In this document: one piece after another, positions 15,476 to 26,043 of the stretch | How positions within the stretch are numbered: position 1 is the stretch's first letter | How the letters are laid out: every line of letters begins with the position of its first letter | From: Metridium senile | Lineage: Eukaryota; Cnidaria; Anthozoa; Actiniaria; Metridiidae | Reading direction: 5' to 3' | DNA: 64,000 bases | Assembly (NCBI GenBank): GCA_949775045.1 | Contig: OX459102.1 | Coordinates: forward strand, 19,162,160-19,226,159 | Translations under genes and position numbers: made by a program | Notes under the pieces: model-generated | Databases searched by the model: none | The model's input: the letters and a program-made list of their open reading frames with translations, nothing else | What the model was told of the DNA's origin: nothing

Positions 15476-16143
15476 ACAATAACCTACTTGAAATGTAATT
15501 GACTTGAGAGCACTACATAGCAAGATCACAGTGTAGAAACATATGTGATACATGTATGTGCAAACTATAGTAGATATCTAGTGGGCAATAACCATGTTCA
15601 CATAAGGATACCGGTATATAAGGCAGTGACGTAATTGTGCTGTGATTACAGAAATATGAATTGTCTGTGTAATTTTGGGAGATATTTGTTAACTTACGCA
15701 AACCTGTATATGTACATGTACAGAGAGAACAATCAAACCGTAAACACTTGACTTTTTTCAGGTTATTATTATACACTTACTGGATTCATCCAAGCCAATT
15801 ATGGCAGAATATTTAAGGTGAAAATTTCATTTTGGGTGAGACCGCAGGTTGAGACTAATATTGAAATCAAGACTTAGATATCTGCCATAATGGGAGAGGA
15901 TGAATCCTATAGGTGTTTTATTATACCAAACACATAGTTTTTTTTCAAAATATCTTGAGTAAACTTGCAGTCCAATAGGTTGCTGTCCAATATCGTAAAA
16001 TAATAGATCGTCACATGACTAAAATACGAAAATGTGATTGGAGAATTATTTGTGAGTTATAATAATACAGTGAATGTCATTACCTTGTCCAAGTAAAGTA
16101 GAGATTAACACTACAACAAGTGATACATGGTTCTTTGCTTAAA
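15476..16143. other. Intergenic stretch after ARL8, no gene seen
   Basis: No supported ORF. GCCATAAT-like words at about 15797 and 15885 are weak inverted pairs. Confidence 0.55.
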
Positions 16144-16316
16144 AGACCTCTTAACCTTCCTTGTTTGTTGTCCCATTTCAGATCATGTGATGCTACCCTT
16201 GGGAATTGTTTCTTTCACATGTAAATGATATAACATGTTCACCCAAAAAGAACAATTCTCAGGGGATTGACATGTGGTCTGAAATAGGCAATTTGCAAAC
16301 AGAGGTAAAGAGGTCT
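16144..16316. repeat. 173-bp inverted-repeat MITE
   Basis: AGACCTCTTAACC at the left pairs with GGTAAAGAGGTCT at the right. CATTTCAGATCATGTG pairs with CATGTGGTCTGAAATAG, and GGGAATTGTTTCTTT with AAAGAACAATTCTC. Confidence 0.8.
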
Positions 16317-16371
16317 ATTATAACCATCAGTTGAAATTTCATTAAATACGAATTATGAAATCTATGTCCAC

Positions 16372-16610
16372 AATACTCCAGTTTCACGTTATCTAGTACC
16401 GCTGTACTATTTGACAAAAGGCGCATTTGCACAGGCTAAGCCTCGATTTGTTGTCAAAATATTCACAAATCCCAAGCAAAGCACGAAAAAATGTTACCGC
16501 TTAACAAAAGAAAACACATTTGCATTTACTCTGAATTGAGGCTAAGCCTGTGCAAATGCGCCTTTTGTCAAATAGTACAGCGGTGCTAAATAACACGAAA
16601 CTGGTCTATT
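16372..16610. mobile_element. MITE family A, copy 1 (239 bp)
   Basis: The terminal inverted repeats begin AATA..CCAGTTTC and include ACCGCTGTACTATTTGACAA and GGCGCATTTGCACAGGCTAA. The same sequence recurs at about 56560-56794 and 59542-59749. No coding capacity. Confidence 0.9.
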
Positions 16611-17252
16611 AATGCTTGAGCATTTATGTTGTGTCACATGACATTTCTTTTAGTGTTAATACCTATTTTGGTCGACAATGTTAATGACTTTGACTGTATG
16701 TCACAAATAGTACTTCATTATCCAACCGATCACCAAGAGATGAAAGTCGATGACAATCACAGAAAGAGTAGAAATGTTTTTGTTGTGTAACAAGACTACA
16801 TGTAAAGCTTATAGATTGTATTGATGTCATGATCATGTTAAATGAGATAGATCTAGAATATTTTCAAATGTTAACTACACTGATCTCGCAGAATAAATAT
16901 CTTTAATAGTAATGGCTGTTTTTGTTTAATGACCAATGGTCACTAGCGATTTTCATGGATCACTCGCGCAGTGCATGCTGGTAAGTGACAATGGGGCTTT
17001 AAAGAGTGTCCGACTGGTGGGTCTTCTTGCCTAGGGGATATTCCGTTCTTTATTGGTGTTGCAAAATGCATGGTATAGAGTTTGGCTTAGAGTTCATTTT
17101 ATCACAGGATATTGTTTCGTTCCCAACTCTGTCCTTGGTTGTTTTATATTCGTAGCATTAGTAGCAGAGGACGTTTTTCTCTCTTCTGTGTAGAATGAAT
17201 TTTTTTTTGGCAGAAGAGCGAGAAAAGCTACCTCTGCTAACAGTGAATTTCC
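16611..17252. other. Intergenic stretch before the PDZ-WW gene 3' end
   Basis: No supported ORF. It may include 3' UTR of the minus-strand gene ending at 17379. AATAAA-type words on the minus strand are not clear. Confidence 0.5.
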
Positions 17253-17452
17253 ATGTTAGTGATAGATACATGTAGTTTCTATTTCACCATCTTCTCTGGT
17301 CGTGTCCTCTTGTCTCCCCTCCTTGCCAAAGGGCTAACCCAAGTAGTATTATTTCCATGTTAATGATAGATGGTGTTTCTATTTCACCATCTTCTCTGGT
17401 CGTGTCCTCCTGTCTCCCCTCCTTGCCAAAGGGCTAACCCAAGTAGTAGTAC
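17253..17452. repeat. Tandem 100-bp duplication covering the 3' end of the PDZ-WW gene
   Basis: Bases from about 17276 (TTTCTATTTCACCATC) recur at 17376 with few mismatches for about 80-100 bp. The inner copy encodes the last codons and the stop of the PDZ-WW gene. The outer copy lies in its 3' flank. Confidence 0.9.
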
Positions 17453-20400
17453 CAGTAACATGGTCCATGTAAAAACGCTCTCCCTTCTCAGTATAAGCTA
17501 CCTGCCAACCGTAAGGCAACGGTTCATCGCCTAGAATCCCTTCCACCGCGGAAATTATCCTTCTCGCCTCCTCTGACAGAAATTGCTCCTTTTTACCGAC
17601 TTTCCTGATGCCTTTTGGGGTATCTGGGGCAGAGCGCGCTCGTGGCTCTACTACTTGGTAGGTGTGGTCAGAGGACGACGCGGAATTGGACCAACCGACG
17701 CGCTTAGCACGGTTCTCTTCCTTTACCACTCCTTGCACTTTGTAAGCAAAGGACATTAACTTTTCAGTAACTTGGTGAAAGTTCTTATTACTGTTCTCCA
17801 CAAATCGTAATCGTTTCACTAAGTTATGTATCTGTTGCTCCACCGCAGCGCATTTTGTCACAGCTCGGGATGTCACTGGGATATTAGACGCTTTGAGTTG
17901 GCTGATTTCTCGCTCTAAAGACTTGATTTCATATTTGTAATCATTCACTTTTGATGTTGTTTTAACTCTCGCGCGCTCTAAGTCAGTGTTCTTCTTCAGA
18001 AAAGCCGCTCGTCTTTGTCTTGCTTTCTTGAGGTCTTTTCGTACTTCAGAGAGCTCTGTTTCAACACTGGAGAGCTTATTTGCTCGCTTGTGGATGCTGC
18101 TTTTTATTTTGATTATTTCATCTTTAATCCTATCTTTTTCTTCAAACAAATTGTCCATTTTACGCGATATAACGCTCTGAATGTGAGATTGCGGGATAAT
18201 ATCTGGAAGAGGAGAGGAAGTGCTTTTTGAGGAACACCTCAATGTACTTTCTCTGCTTCCTAAGGTTGAATTGTAGATGTACTTAGCACGGTTAGCAAAC
18301 TCATCATATACAACATATCCTTGATAATCCACTCGCAGTTGATTCCGTAGAACATGTTTCTGCCAATCATTTAAATCAAGGCCTAGGTAAGATAACGCTG
18401 ATTCAAGTTTACTGAGATGAACTCTTGAGTCTGGTGCAATCATAAGCAGACCATTATTACAATGAGTATTACTTGAAGCAATATTGTCAGGAAAGCCAGC
18501 ATCTCCTCTGCTAACGTCCCACGTGCAGTTCTCGCGTATTCCATTAGAAGGTAAAAAGTTTGATGAAACTGGGGTGGATGTCAACAAAGGCGCTTCGAAA
18601 ACAAGATGCGTGTTCTTTTTGCCAAGAGAAGGATTTAGTTGATCAGGTCTGGGATTTACACGAGGTTCAACACAGCCCCCTTGCTGGATTCGTTGTACCT
18701 CCTTAACAGTACCACCTCCTAAGAAGGTGTTGGTGTCGTTTAAAAATGACGGCAAAGTGACACTTTTATCGAGGGTTGAATCCGTACAGTTCAAGTCAGT
18801 GCTTTGTGTACCCGAATAGCGCAAGAAACGAATGGTTGCAAAACTTTCCTTGTAATCTAACTGCAGTTTTTGTAAGACAGAGTTTGCCTGCTCCAAGGAA
18901 GCAATACTTAGGTTATAACCGTTAATTGATAATAATCTATCTCCTGGTCGGAGTCTTCCATCCTGGAAAGCATCACATCCTACCACCACCTCCTTGACCA
19001 TGATATCTGGCCTGCTCTCTAGTACAATCCCTGGACCTTGACGCGAAAGAGGAAAGCGAATGATTTGGATGGTACCAATGTTGTGTTGTTGTCCATCGTG
19101 ACGCTGTTGTCCAACTCCGTTCATCGATGGGATCGCATTTGTGCGCTTTTCACCCCAAACTGGCCTTGGGCTGTCGTCTCGAATTCTTTCCTTCCATGTT
19201 TTTGATGGTCCATCTTTTCCAATATTAATCGAGTTAAAGTCCTTATTGAATGATGGTAGTCCCTTATCTTCACGCAGCCTATCAAAGAATTCATCAACAT
19301 CATGATGATCACCACCATAATCATCATCATCATCATCATTATAATCGTTGTTTCCATGATTGTCATCATCATCATCATCATCGTCATCGTCATCATATAT
19401 AACACCAGGTTCGTGACTAATATGACGATTGCTTGAGTATACCTCAAATCCATCATCATCAAAATTTCCCGAGTAAATTTTGTAACTCTTTTCGCTGGTA
19501 ATACTTGGGCTTCTTTTGCCTTCTTCGGTAATATTGGCTCTAACATTTTCTACATTTCCATCCTCCTTTTTCTCTCTATAATAGCAAGACGTTTTGCCTG
19601 AATACTTTTCATTGCGCAAAAGCGATGAAGTTCGGTAATGTCTGACATCTTCAAAAGCTGACTTCCTTTGCTCACTATGCCTAGTCGTTGCAAACTTTGC
19701 ATGTTGCAAATCAAGTTGGTCATAGGATTTTTTCTTGTCTCCCCGAATGTCTGAAAAAGTTTCAACGTTTGAATCAGAAATTGATTTGCGATAATTATCA
19801 GTCATCCTCTCTCTTGAGCGTCGCCAAAGATGATCTCTGTGTTCATATTTTAATTCATCGTGCTCTTTTAGTGTGCTTCTCGTATGCTGGTCGGAAAGTG
19901 CTCGTGCGCGACCTACATGCTTGTCATTGGTTAATTCAGTCTCTCGGTGATTGTTCGTAGCATCGCGCAAGTTGTACCTAGACGGCAAGACTCGGTTATG
20001 TTCTTCTCTCTTGTATCGAGATACTTTCCCTATAAACTCGTTATCACTTGTTGCATATATGGATTCTTCCTCATTGTTCTCAATAAATTTATCTCTCACT
20101 CGAGAAGAAAATTTCGTCCCATCAGACGTATTGTCAGAGTTATTACGACCATCTTCATAAATAATGGCGTCTCTTTTCTTGCACATTTCTGCATTTTCCC
20201 TTTCAAACTTTGTTTCTTCTTGGCTGTACACGATCATGTCCTTCACATTGCCAAGTTTCTTATCCTTTCTTTCCAATTCATCTTCCCTTTCATTCTTCCA
20301 TTCATTTATTTGTCCATCACATAATCTATGTTTCACATTATAATCCATTGTGTCCTTAACATTGTCAACTTTTTCATTTATATATTCCCTTTCATCTAAT

Positions 20401-23400
20401 TCTTCCTTCTTCCGTTCTTTCACTTCCTCATCATTCATTCCAATGGTTTCTTTTCTTGGAGAACGTGGTGAGATTGGAGTGGAACAATATAGTGGTTGGA
20501 ACACAGCAGTATCTCCAGTTAAACGTTCTTGTAGTGGGGCAGTCGTTTCTTTTTTTCTCTCACTGTCTATGTCAAGTTGTGTAGTTTCACTTCCAAGACT
20601 TTCCGATCTAGTTTTCCTTCTAGGTAAAGGAACGGGACCTCTTCTCGCACGAGAATTGACCTCGACATCTTTCTTTTCTCCATTGCTTTCTTTCTTGTCT
20701 TTCTTCGATTTTGACAGACGCTTATCTGTATCACTATCTTCTTTCTCTCTGTCTTTGGTCTTTTTCAGCAATCTTTTTAATAAGTTACTAACGCTGTCTT
20801 TTACCTCGTGGACATCTTGTCTTTCTTCGTCGATGTTTGTGTTTTCTTTGCTTGATTTACTGACATTTGGTGTGCAAGAATCAGTGTTACCTTCAGCGTT
20901 ATTGTGAGGTAAAACGTTAAAGTAATCTTCCTGGGGAGAATCGTTGTTAACACAAATATGACCAATGTTTTCTTTAGCAGAAGCATTATCATCTTTAACG
21001 TACTTTATATCATCTTCCACAGAATCTGTAATTACAGCCGATGTAATTGGGTTGGTGCTATTCTCGCTATCGTAAACGTCTTTAACAGCATCAATCTTTC
21101 GATAATTACAAGCGTCAGATGTTTCAAAGGATAAAGCAGATCTTCCACTCGGTTGCGAATTGCATTCTCTGGCATTCTCTGACACTCCAGTTATGCAGGC
21201 TTTATTATCTTTTGCAACATTGTTCTCCTTTTTGATTTCGCCTTTCTGGTGATCCAAATCGTTACTGCCACCACCATCACCACCATCACCATCACCATCA
21301 CCAACATTATTATTATTATTATCATCATCATCATCATTCCGTGTACTAAGATGACGATGACGAACAACATATTTACCTGCATTATCTCTATTGAGATAAT
21401 CACCACTATTGCTCTCATAAACAGTACCAACAACATCATCATCGTCATGAACATTGACATCATTTCCATCTCCTTCAGGATCACTATCACTTTGGAGATT
21501 ACTAACATCATCGTTAACATTTCCTTGAACACTACCACCATTAGTACGATCATCACCGCCACACCTTGCATTACTATTGCTTACGTTTTCAGTACTTTCA
21601 TTTTGAATGGCATGTCTATTACCATCACCACCACCGTCGCCGCCATTAGCATTTCGATTTGCATCATCATCATCATCAACAATTGCAGCTGCAACAGGAT
21701 TTTCTTCGACAACATCAAATGATGCATCATCAAAGTCCTGGTCACCAACACACCCAGAATCCTCTGCAATGGTGCTGGCATTGATCAGATCATCATTGGC
21801 ATCATCATCATCTGCAGCAACATCACCATCTTCATCATCGTTATCATCATCGTTATCGTTATCATTATCGTTGTTATTGCCACCATAGTTCCGTTCTTCG
21901 TGGTCGTCTTCATCGATGTTGTGTCTGTTTTCATGATCATCGGAGTTGCTGTAATCTTCAGGAATACTTTCATTGCAGCCATCATCTTCATCATCATTAG
22001 TGTTATCGTATTTTGCACTGTTGGCTGCATCATTAGGAGCTTGGATATTATTACTTTCATCATCATGGCTACTATCAAAACTACCAATATCGTTATTCTT
22101 GCTATCATCGCCACAAACGGTATTGGTGTTATCATCAAAGACATCATCAGCATCATGCCTTTGATCATGATCATCGGCGTCATTCTTACAAACAACAATT
22201 ATGTCTTTCCCATGGCTAATGTCACCCGCAACATCTTCGCTTACGTTAAGATCATTTTTATCATAATTATCATTATCATCACCATCATCATCATCACAAC
22301 CACCAACGGCACCATCACCATCATCATTATCATGACCATCATTACCACCAACATCATCAACATTAGTTTTTGCAACAGCTTTCTTCAGATTATCATCACC
22401 AACATCATATTTTCCTTCATCATCACCATCACTACCACTAACATCAGCAGCAGCATTAATTTTTTCAACAACTCTCTTCAGTTTATCATCACCAACAGCA
22501 TCATCAACATCATCACCAACATCATCACCAACATCATCACCAACAACATCACCAACATCACCAACATCATCTACATTAGTTTTTGCAACAGCTTTCTTCA
22601 GTTTATTATCACCAACATCATCACCAACATCATCACCAACATCATCACCAACATCATCACCAACATCATCACCAACATCACCAACATCATCTACATTAGT
22701 TTTTGCAACAGCTTTCTTCAGTTTATTATCACCAACATCATCACCAACATCATCACCAACATCATCACCAACATCATCATCTCCTTCATCATCAACATCA
22801 TCACTGTTATCGTCATCATCCCAATTATTATCATTTCCCGAGACATCATTGCCTGCATTCTGGTCTTCCATAATTTTATCTGCATCTATGCGTTCATTGT
22901 TAATAAGTTTATCTCGATTTGAATCAAAGTCCATGTTCTCTGTAGAGTTCTTGCCATCACCATTTGAACTGCCATCCGTATCATCTCCCAATGGAGACGC
23001 TTTGGATATTCTTCCTGATCTATTCTCCATGTTGCCAATATCATCACCATCATCATCATCATCATCATCATCGTTATCATCACCATCATTTTCTGAACCA
23101 TTCCTGCAGACAACATGGTCAGTGGTACTCCTCTCATCGCCATGCTTGTGTTCGTCACGTGATTCCTGATGGATTTCTTTCTCACTGGTTTGTACTACAA
23201 TATTATTATCATTGAGAATTGCACCATCATTTTTGTGATCATTTTTGGATATTGTACAGTTCAATTCTTGTTTTTCATTTGGCAACACCTTGTTTTCACT
23301 ACATAAATCAACGTGTTCTTCTTTATCGTGGTCGCTTTCTTCACTATCATCAAAATTAAGATCCAAACTGCTGTCTGAATCAAAATTCACTTGGACATTC

Positions 23401-24731
23401 TTGCCACCCTCATTAGCATTGTAGTCTGTATTTGAATCACTCTTTGGCTGTATTTTCCTTACATGTTTAAGACTTGAATGACAATGTTGAGAACCCTTCT
23501 TTTCTTTCTTGCTTTGTGCAGCATTTGCTGTTTCAACATCACAACGCAAAACATTATTCTTTTCATCTTTTGTAAGTTCGATTTCCTCCTCATTCGCCGC
23601 CATTTTATCCTGCTTCCTTCCCTCACTTGTAAGTCTTTCATTCACATCAGAATCTTCTTCATTGTCTCCCATTGTAGCATTTTCTTGCTGTTTACTATAC
23701 GAATTCTCATTTCTAGCTTTTGGGATTTCTTTTCTGTTTTCATCTTCCTTAGTTGCTTCATACGTTTCTTTGTCAAACTCAGCTGTTTCGAGACTGTCCA
23801 CCGAAAAATCTCTACTTTCATTTGTTAGTGTAGTTTCGTTGAGAAAACTTCCACCTGTGGCTTCCGTCATAGTTGTTTCCTGAGTTTGTAAGTCTTCTAT
23901 TTCATCAGTTTGAATTTGGAATTCTTTTTTGTCATCGTTTTGTGAATCTGTAGAGTTTTCTTCCATCGTTTTACTCGCAGTTTCTTCACTCGCTTGCGTA
24001 TTCCTGATGAAACCTTTTTCCTTTTCTTTCCCAGCTAAAGCAACTGGGTTTCGCGATTTTGTATCTGTTGAAAAAGTTTTATTGTCATGAGAATTACTAC
24101 AGCTGATTTTGAATTAAAAATATTTAGATTTTTTTTGTTTATAATTGTAACAATAAAATAACGCGTTTGTGTTGCTCTGCAAATCAAAACATTCAAACTC
24201 AAATGATCTGTTTTTGTTCAGTTTAATATTTGCCGAAAGATATAAACTTTTATCACTTTATCTTTCAAACTATATGTATTTTTTTCAAAGAAATCAAAAT
24301 TGTAGTAAGTGCTTTGGAAATTCTATTTCTTTTTTTTCTTTATCTTCTACTAAAATACTAGTATAGTGTGGATTCGCATTGTACATGTTGATCAAAGCTC
24401 AGTGAATTAGTACAAAAAAAAAACTAATGTTAAACTGCTTTACTTCTCTCAAAAACACTACAATCTAAAGTGTACACTTATCAAGCAAATAAGTACAAAA
24501 TTGATATATTTAGAGGATTAATACAAGTGGATACAGACCTTTTGTTTGTCTTTGTTCTACATTGTTATGGTCTTCTTCGTCTTCATTCTTCTGATCTCGT
24601 GTTTTTTCAAAATCACCGAGAAGCTCGCAAATATCACCGAATTCTCCACTCTCAAATAACTGGCTACTTTCTAATGAACTATGTCTTGAAAGCTCGTCCA
24701 CATCGAAAGAAATGGATTCCTTTTCATCCAT
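17379..24731 (-). CDS. Giant acidic PDZ / coiled-coil / WW protein, STXBP4-like
   Basis: Two exons: 24731-24539 and 24064-17379. The first exon ends phase 1 and the second begins with AT, joining as D-T-K-S-R-N-P. This gives 2,292 aa and extends the frame 97 residues beyond the in-exon ATG at 23966. The donor GTCTGT is weak, so the join is probable, not certain. About 1,700 N-terminal residues are highly acidic, with D tracts and 40-aa repeats. A PDZ domain follows (about 1733-1814; RFPLSRQGPGIVLE, GRLRPGDRLLSINGYNL), then an EF-hand-like helical segment (about 1939-1990), a coiled coil (about 2030-2130), and a WW domain (about 2244-2275; PLPYGWQVAYT, FYMDHVTGTTTWVSP). This C-terminal order matches syntaxin-binding protein 4, which is only about 550 aa in human. 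Function of the acidic part is unknown. Confidence 0.8.
22345..22800 (-). repeat. Coding minisatellite, 120-bp (40-codon) period, acidic repeats
   Basis: Bases 22561-22680 and 22681-22770 match exactly at a 120-bp offset. Related KLKKAVAKTN modules occur at about 22360 and 22460. Between modules, a 12-bp unit gives DDVG repeats on the coding strand. The frame is kept because all units are multiples of three. Confidence 0.9.
23038..23092 (-). repeat. GAT microsatellite coding for an aspartate run
   Basis: ATC repeats on the plus strand encode about 15 acidic residues of the PDZ-WW protein. Similar tracts are at 19318-19396 and 21308-21338. Confidence 0.85.
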
Positions 24732-25164
24732 TTTAAGGCATAAAAACCCTCTTGAATTCAATAAACACTTAAGGTTACTTTCCAAGTAGAAAAACTATGT
24801 TTTTTTACGCAAAATAAAAGCATTAAGTTTCGTACCGGGTTTCCGATTACTCGAAGACAAATCAAAGTTGCCAATTTCTTTCGAAAAGGTTCCAAAATTT
24901 CCACAAACTTTCTCAGTAATTTTGTCGATCATTAAACGCTTAGTGTCATGTAGAGTATATAATTATACTCTCGGGACACTTACCTAACTATATTATATAG
25001 TAAATTGTAAACAAAAAGCCGTTTTTATCACCTCTCGGGAAATAATGTGCAAATTTATCGCAGGTGGTGAAAACAGATGGTTTCTTGTGACATCATTATC
25101 ACCTAAAACACCAGTTAAAAATGATTTTACTGATCATTCTTAAAATAAAAATGGATATAACTTA

Positions 25165-25325
25165 CACCTATTTTAAAAAGGTTATCTAAGGTAGGCCATT
25201 CAAAGACGAAAAGGAATTATAGGCATATACCTATTTGAAAAAGGTTGTCCAAGGCGATAGGTCATGCCTAGATGGAAAGGAATTATAGGCATACACCTAT
25301 TTGAAAAATGTTATTAAAACTATCT
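25165..25325. repeat. Short direct repeats with CACCTATTTGAAAAAGGTT
   Basis: ACACCTATTTTAAAAAGGTT, ATACCTATTTGAAAAAGGTT and ACACCTATTTGAAAAATGTT occur at about 25164, 25228 and 25293. GAAAGGAATTATAGGCATA lies between units. Confidence 0.75.
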
Positions 25326-25395
25326 ATAATGAACATTAATATAGGTGAACCCAAAAATCCATCTTTAAAAAGGCAACAAAAACTCACTGACTGGT

Positions 25396-25469
25396 AGTCT
25401 CCCTCGCAGCCGTTCTTAGTGTCAGTCTTCCTGTCCCTCCCGACACTAAGAACGGCTGCGAGGGAGACT
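25396..25469. repeat. Perfect 28-bp-arm hairpin
   Basis: 25396-25423 is exactly complementary to 25442-25469, with an 18-base loop. Imperfect pairing extends outward. It is a small palindromic MITE in the promoter region. Confidence 0.92.
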
Positions 25470-25499
25470 AACTGACAGGATGCCCCTTTAGTTACATGC

Positions 25500-25850
25500 C
25501 AAAAATGTTTTTTGATTTTCTGCGCAATTTACTGACCAATAATAGCGATGTTTGCAAAAACCTTATGGCTTTGAAACACGTAAAACTATCTTATTAACAA
25601 ATTCAAACTGAAATTTGCAGTTGCTGAGCCATTTTAAAGCGAAAATAACGCACTAAAACTCAGGATGCGCCAAAAAATATTTTCGATTTTTTGCTTATCC
25701 TATACCATGCAATAATAGCGATGTTTGCAAAAACCTTCAGGCTTATAAACATCTAAATTCATCTCATAAATTAATTCAAACTGAAATTTGCATCGCTGAG
25801 CCGTTTCGTAAAATTGCGCAAATACAGCATCAAAACTCGGAATTTTCCTT
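25500..25850. repeat. Two direct copies of a unit of about 172 bp
   Basis: GCGATGTTTGCAAAAACCTT occurs at about 25546 and 25717. AATTCAAACTGAAATTTGCA occurs at about 25600 and 25773. The copies are about 80 percent alike by eye. Confidence 0.85.
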
Positions 25851-26043
25851 TAAAATTAGAAATGCTGTAGTGGGATGCCTGTGGTAATTTCTACGAGTGG
25901 ACTAAGTACCGTTCTTGCACGAGACTCACATGCATGGCTGACTTGTAAACACTCCGAATCCTCTCCACATTGCATGCCATCACCAAAGCTTGCAATGCTT
26001 TTAAATCGTTGAATTGCTAGCCATTTCTAATGACAGTTACATT

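Larger units (their letters stand above)
24732..26043. promoter_or_regulatory. Intergenic region between divergent PDZ-WW and SLC25A26 genes
   Basis: Both genes start outward from this 1.3 kb, so their promoters lie here. It contains repeats listed separately (25150-25330, 25396-25469, 25500-25850). No TATA box was assigned with confidence. Confidence 0.5.

Noticed and set aside
19121..19546. 141-codon Met-rich minus frame
   Set aside because: Alternative frame of the PDZ-WW exon; Met runs are GAT repeats read as ATG.
20350..20907. 185-codon Ser/Phe-rich plus-strand frame
   Set aside because: Antisense shadow of the same exon, with no domain or splice context.
21900..22922. 340-codon plus-strand frame rich in Ile/Thr/Asn
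   Set aside because: It is the antisense of the aspartate-rich part of the PDZ-WW exon; GAT repeats leave all frames open.
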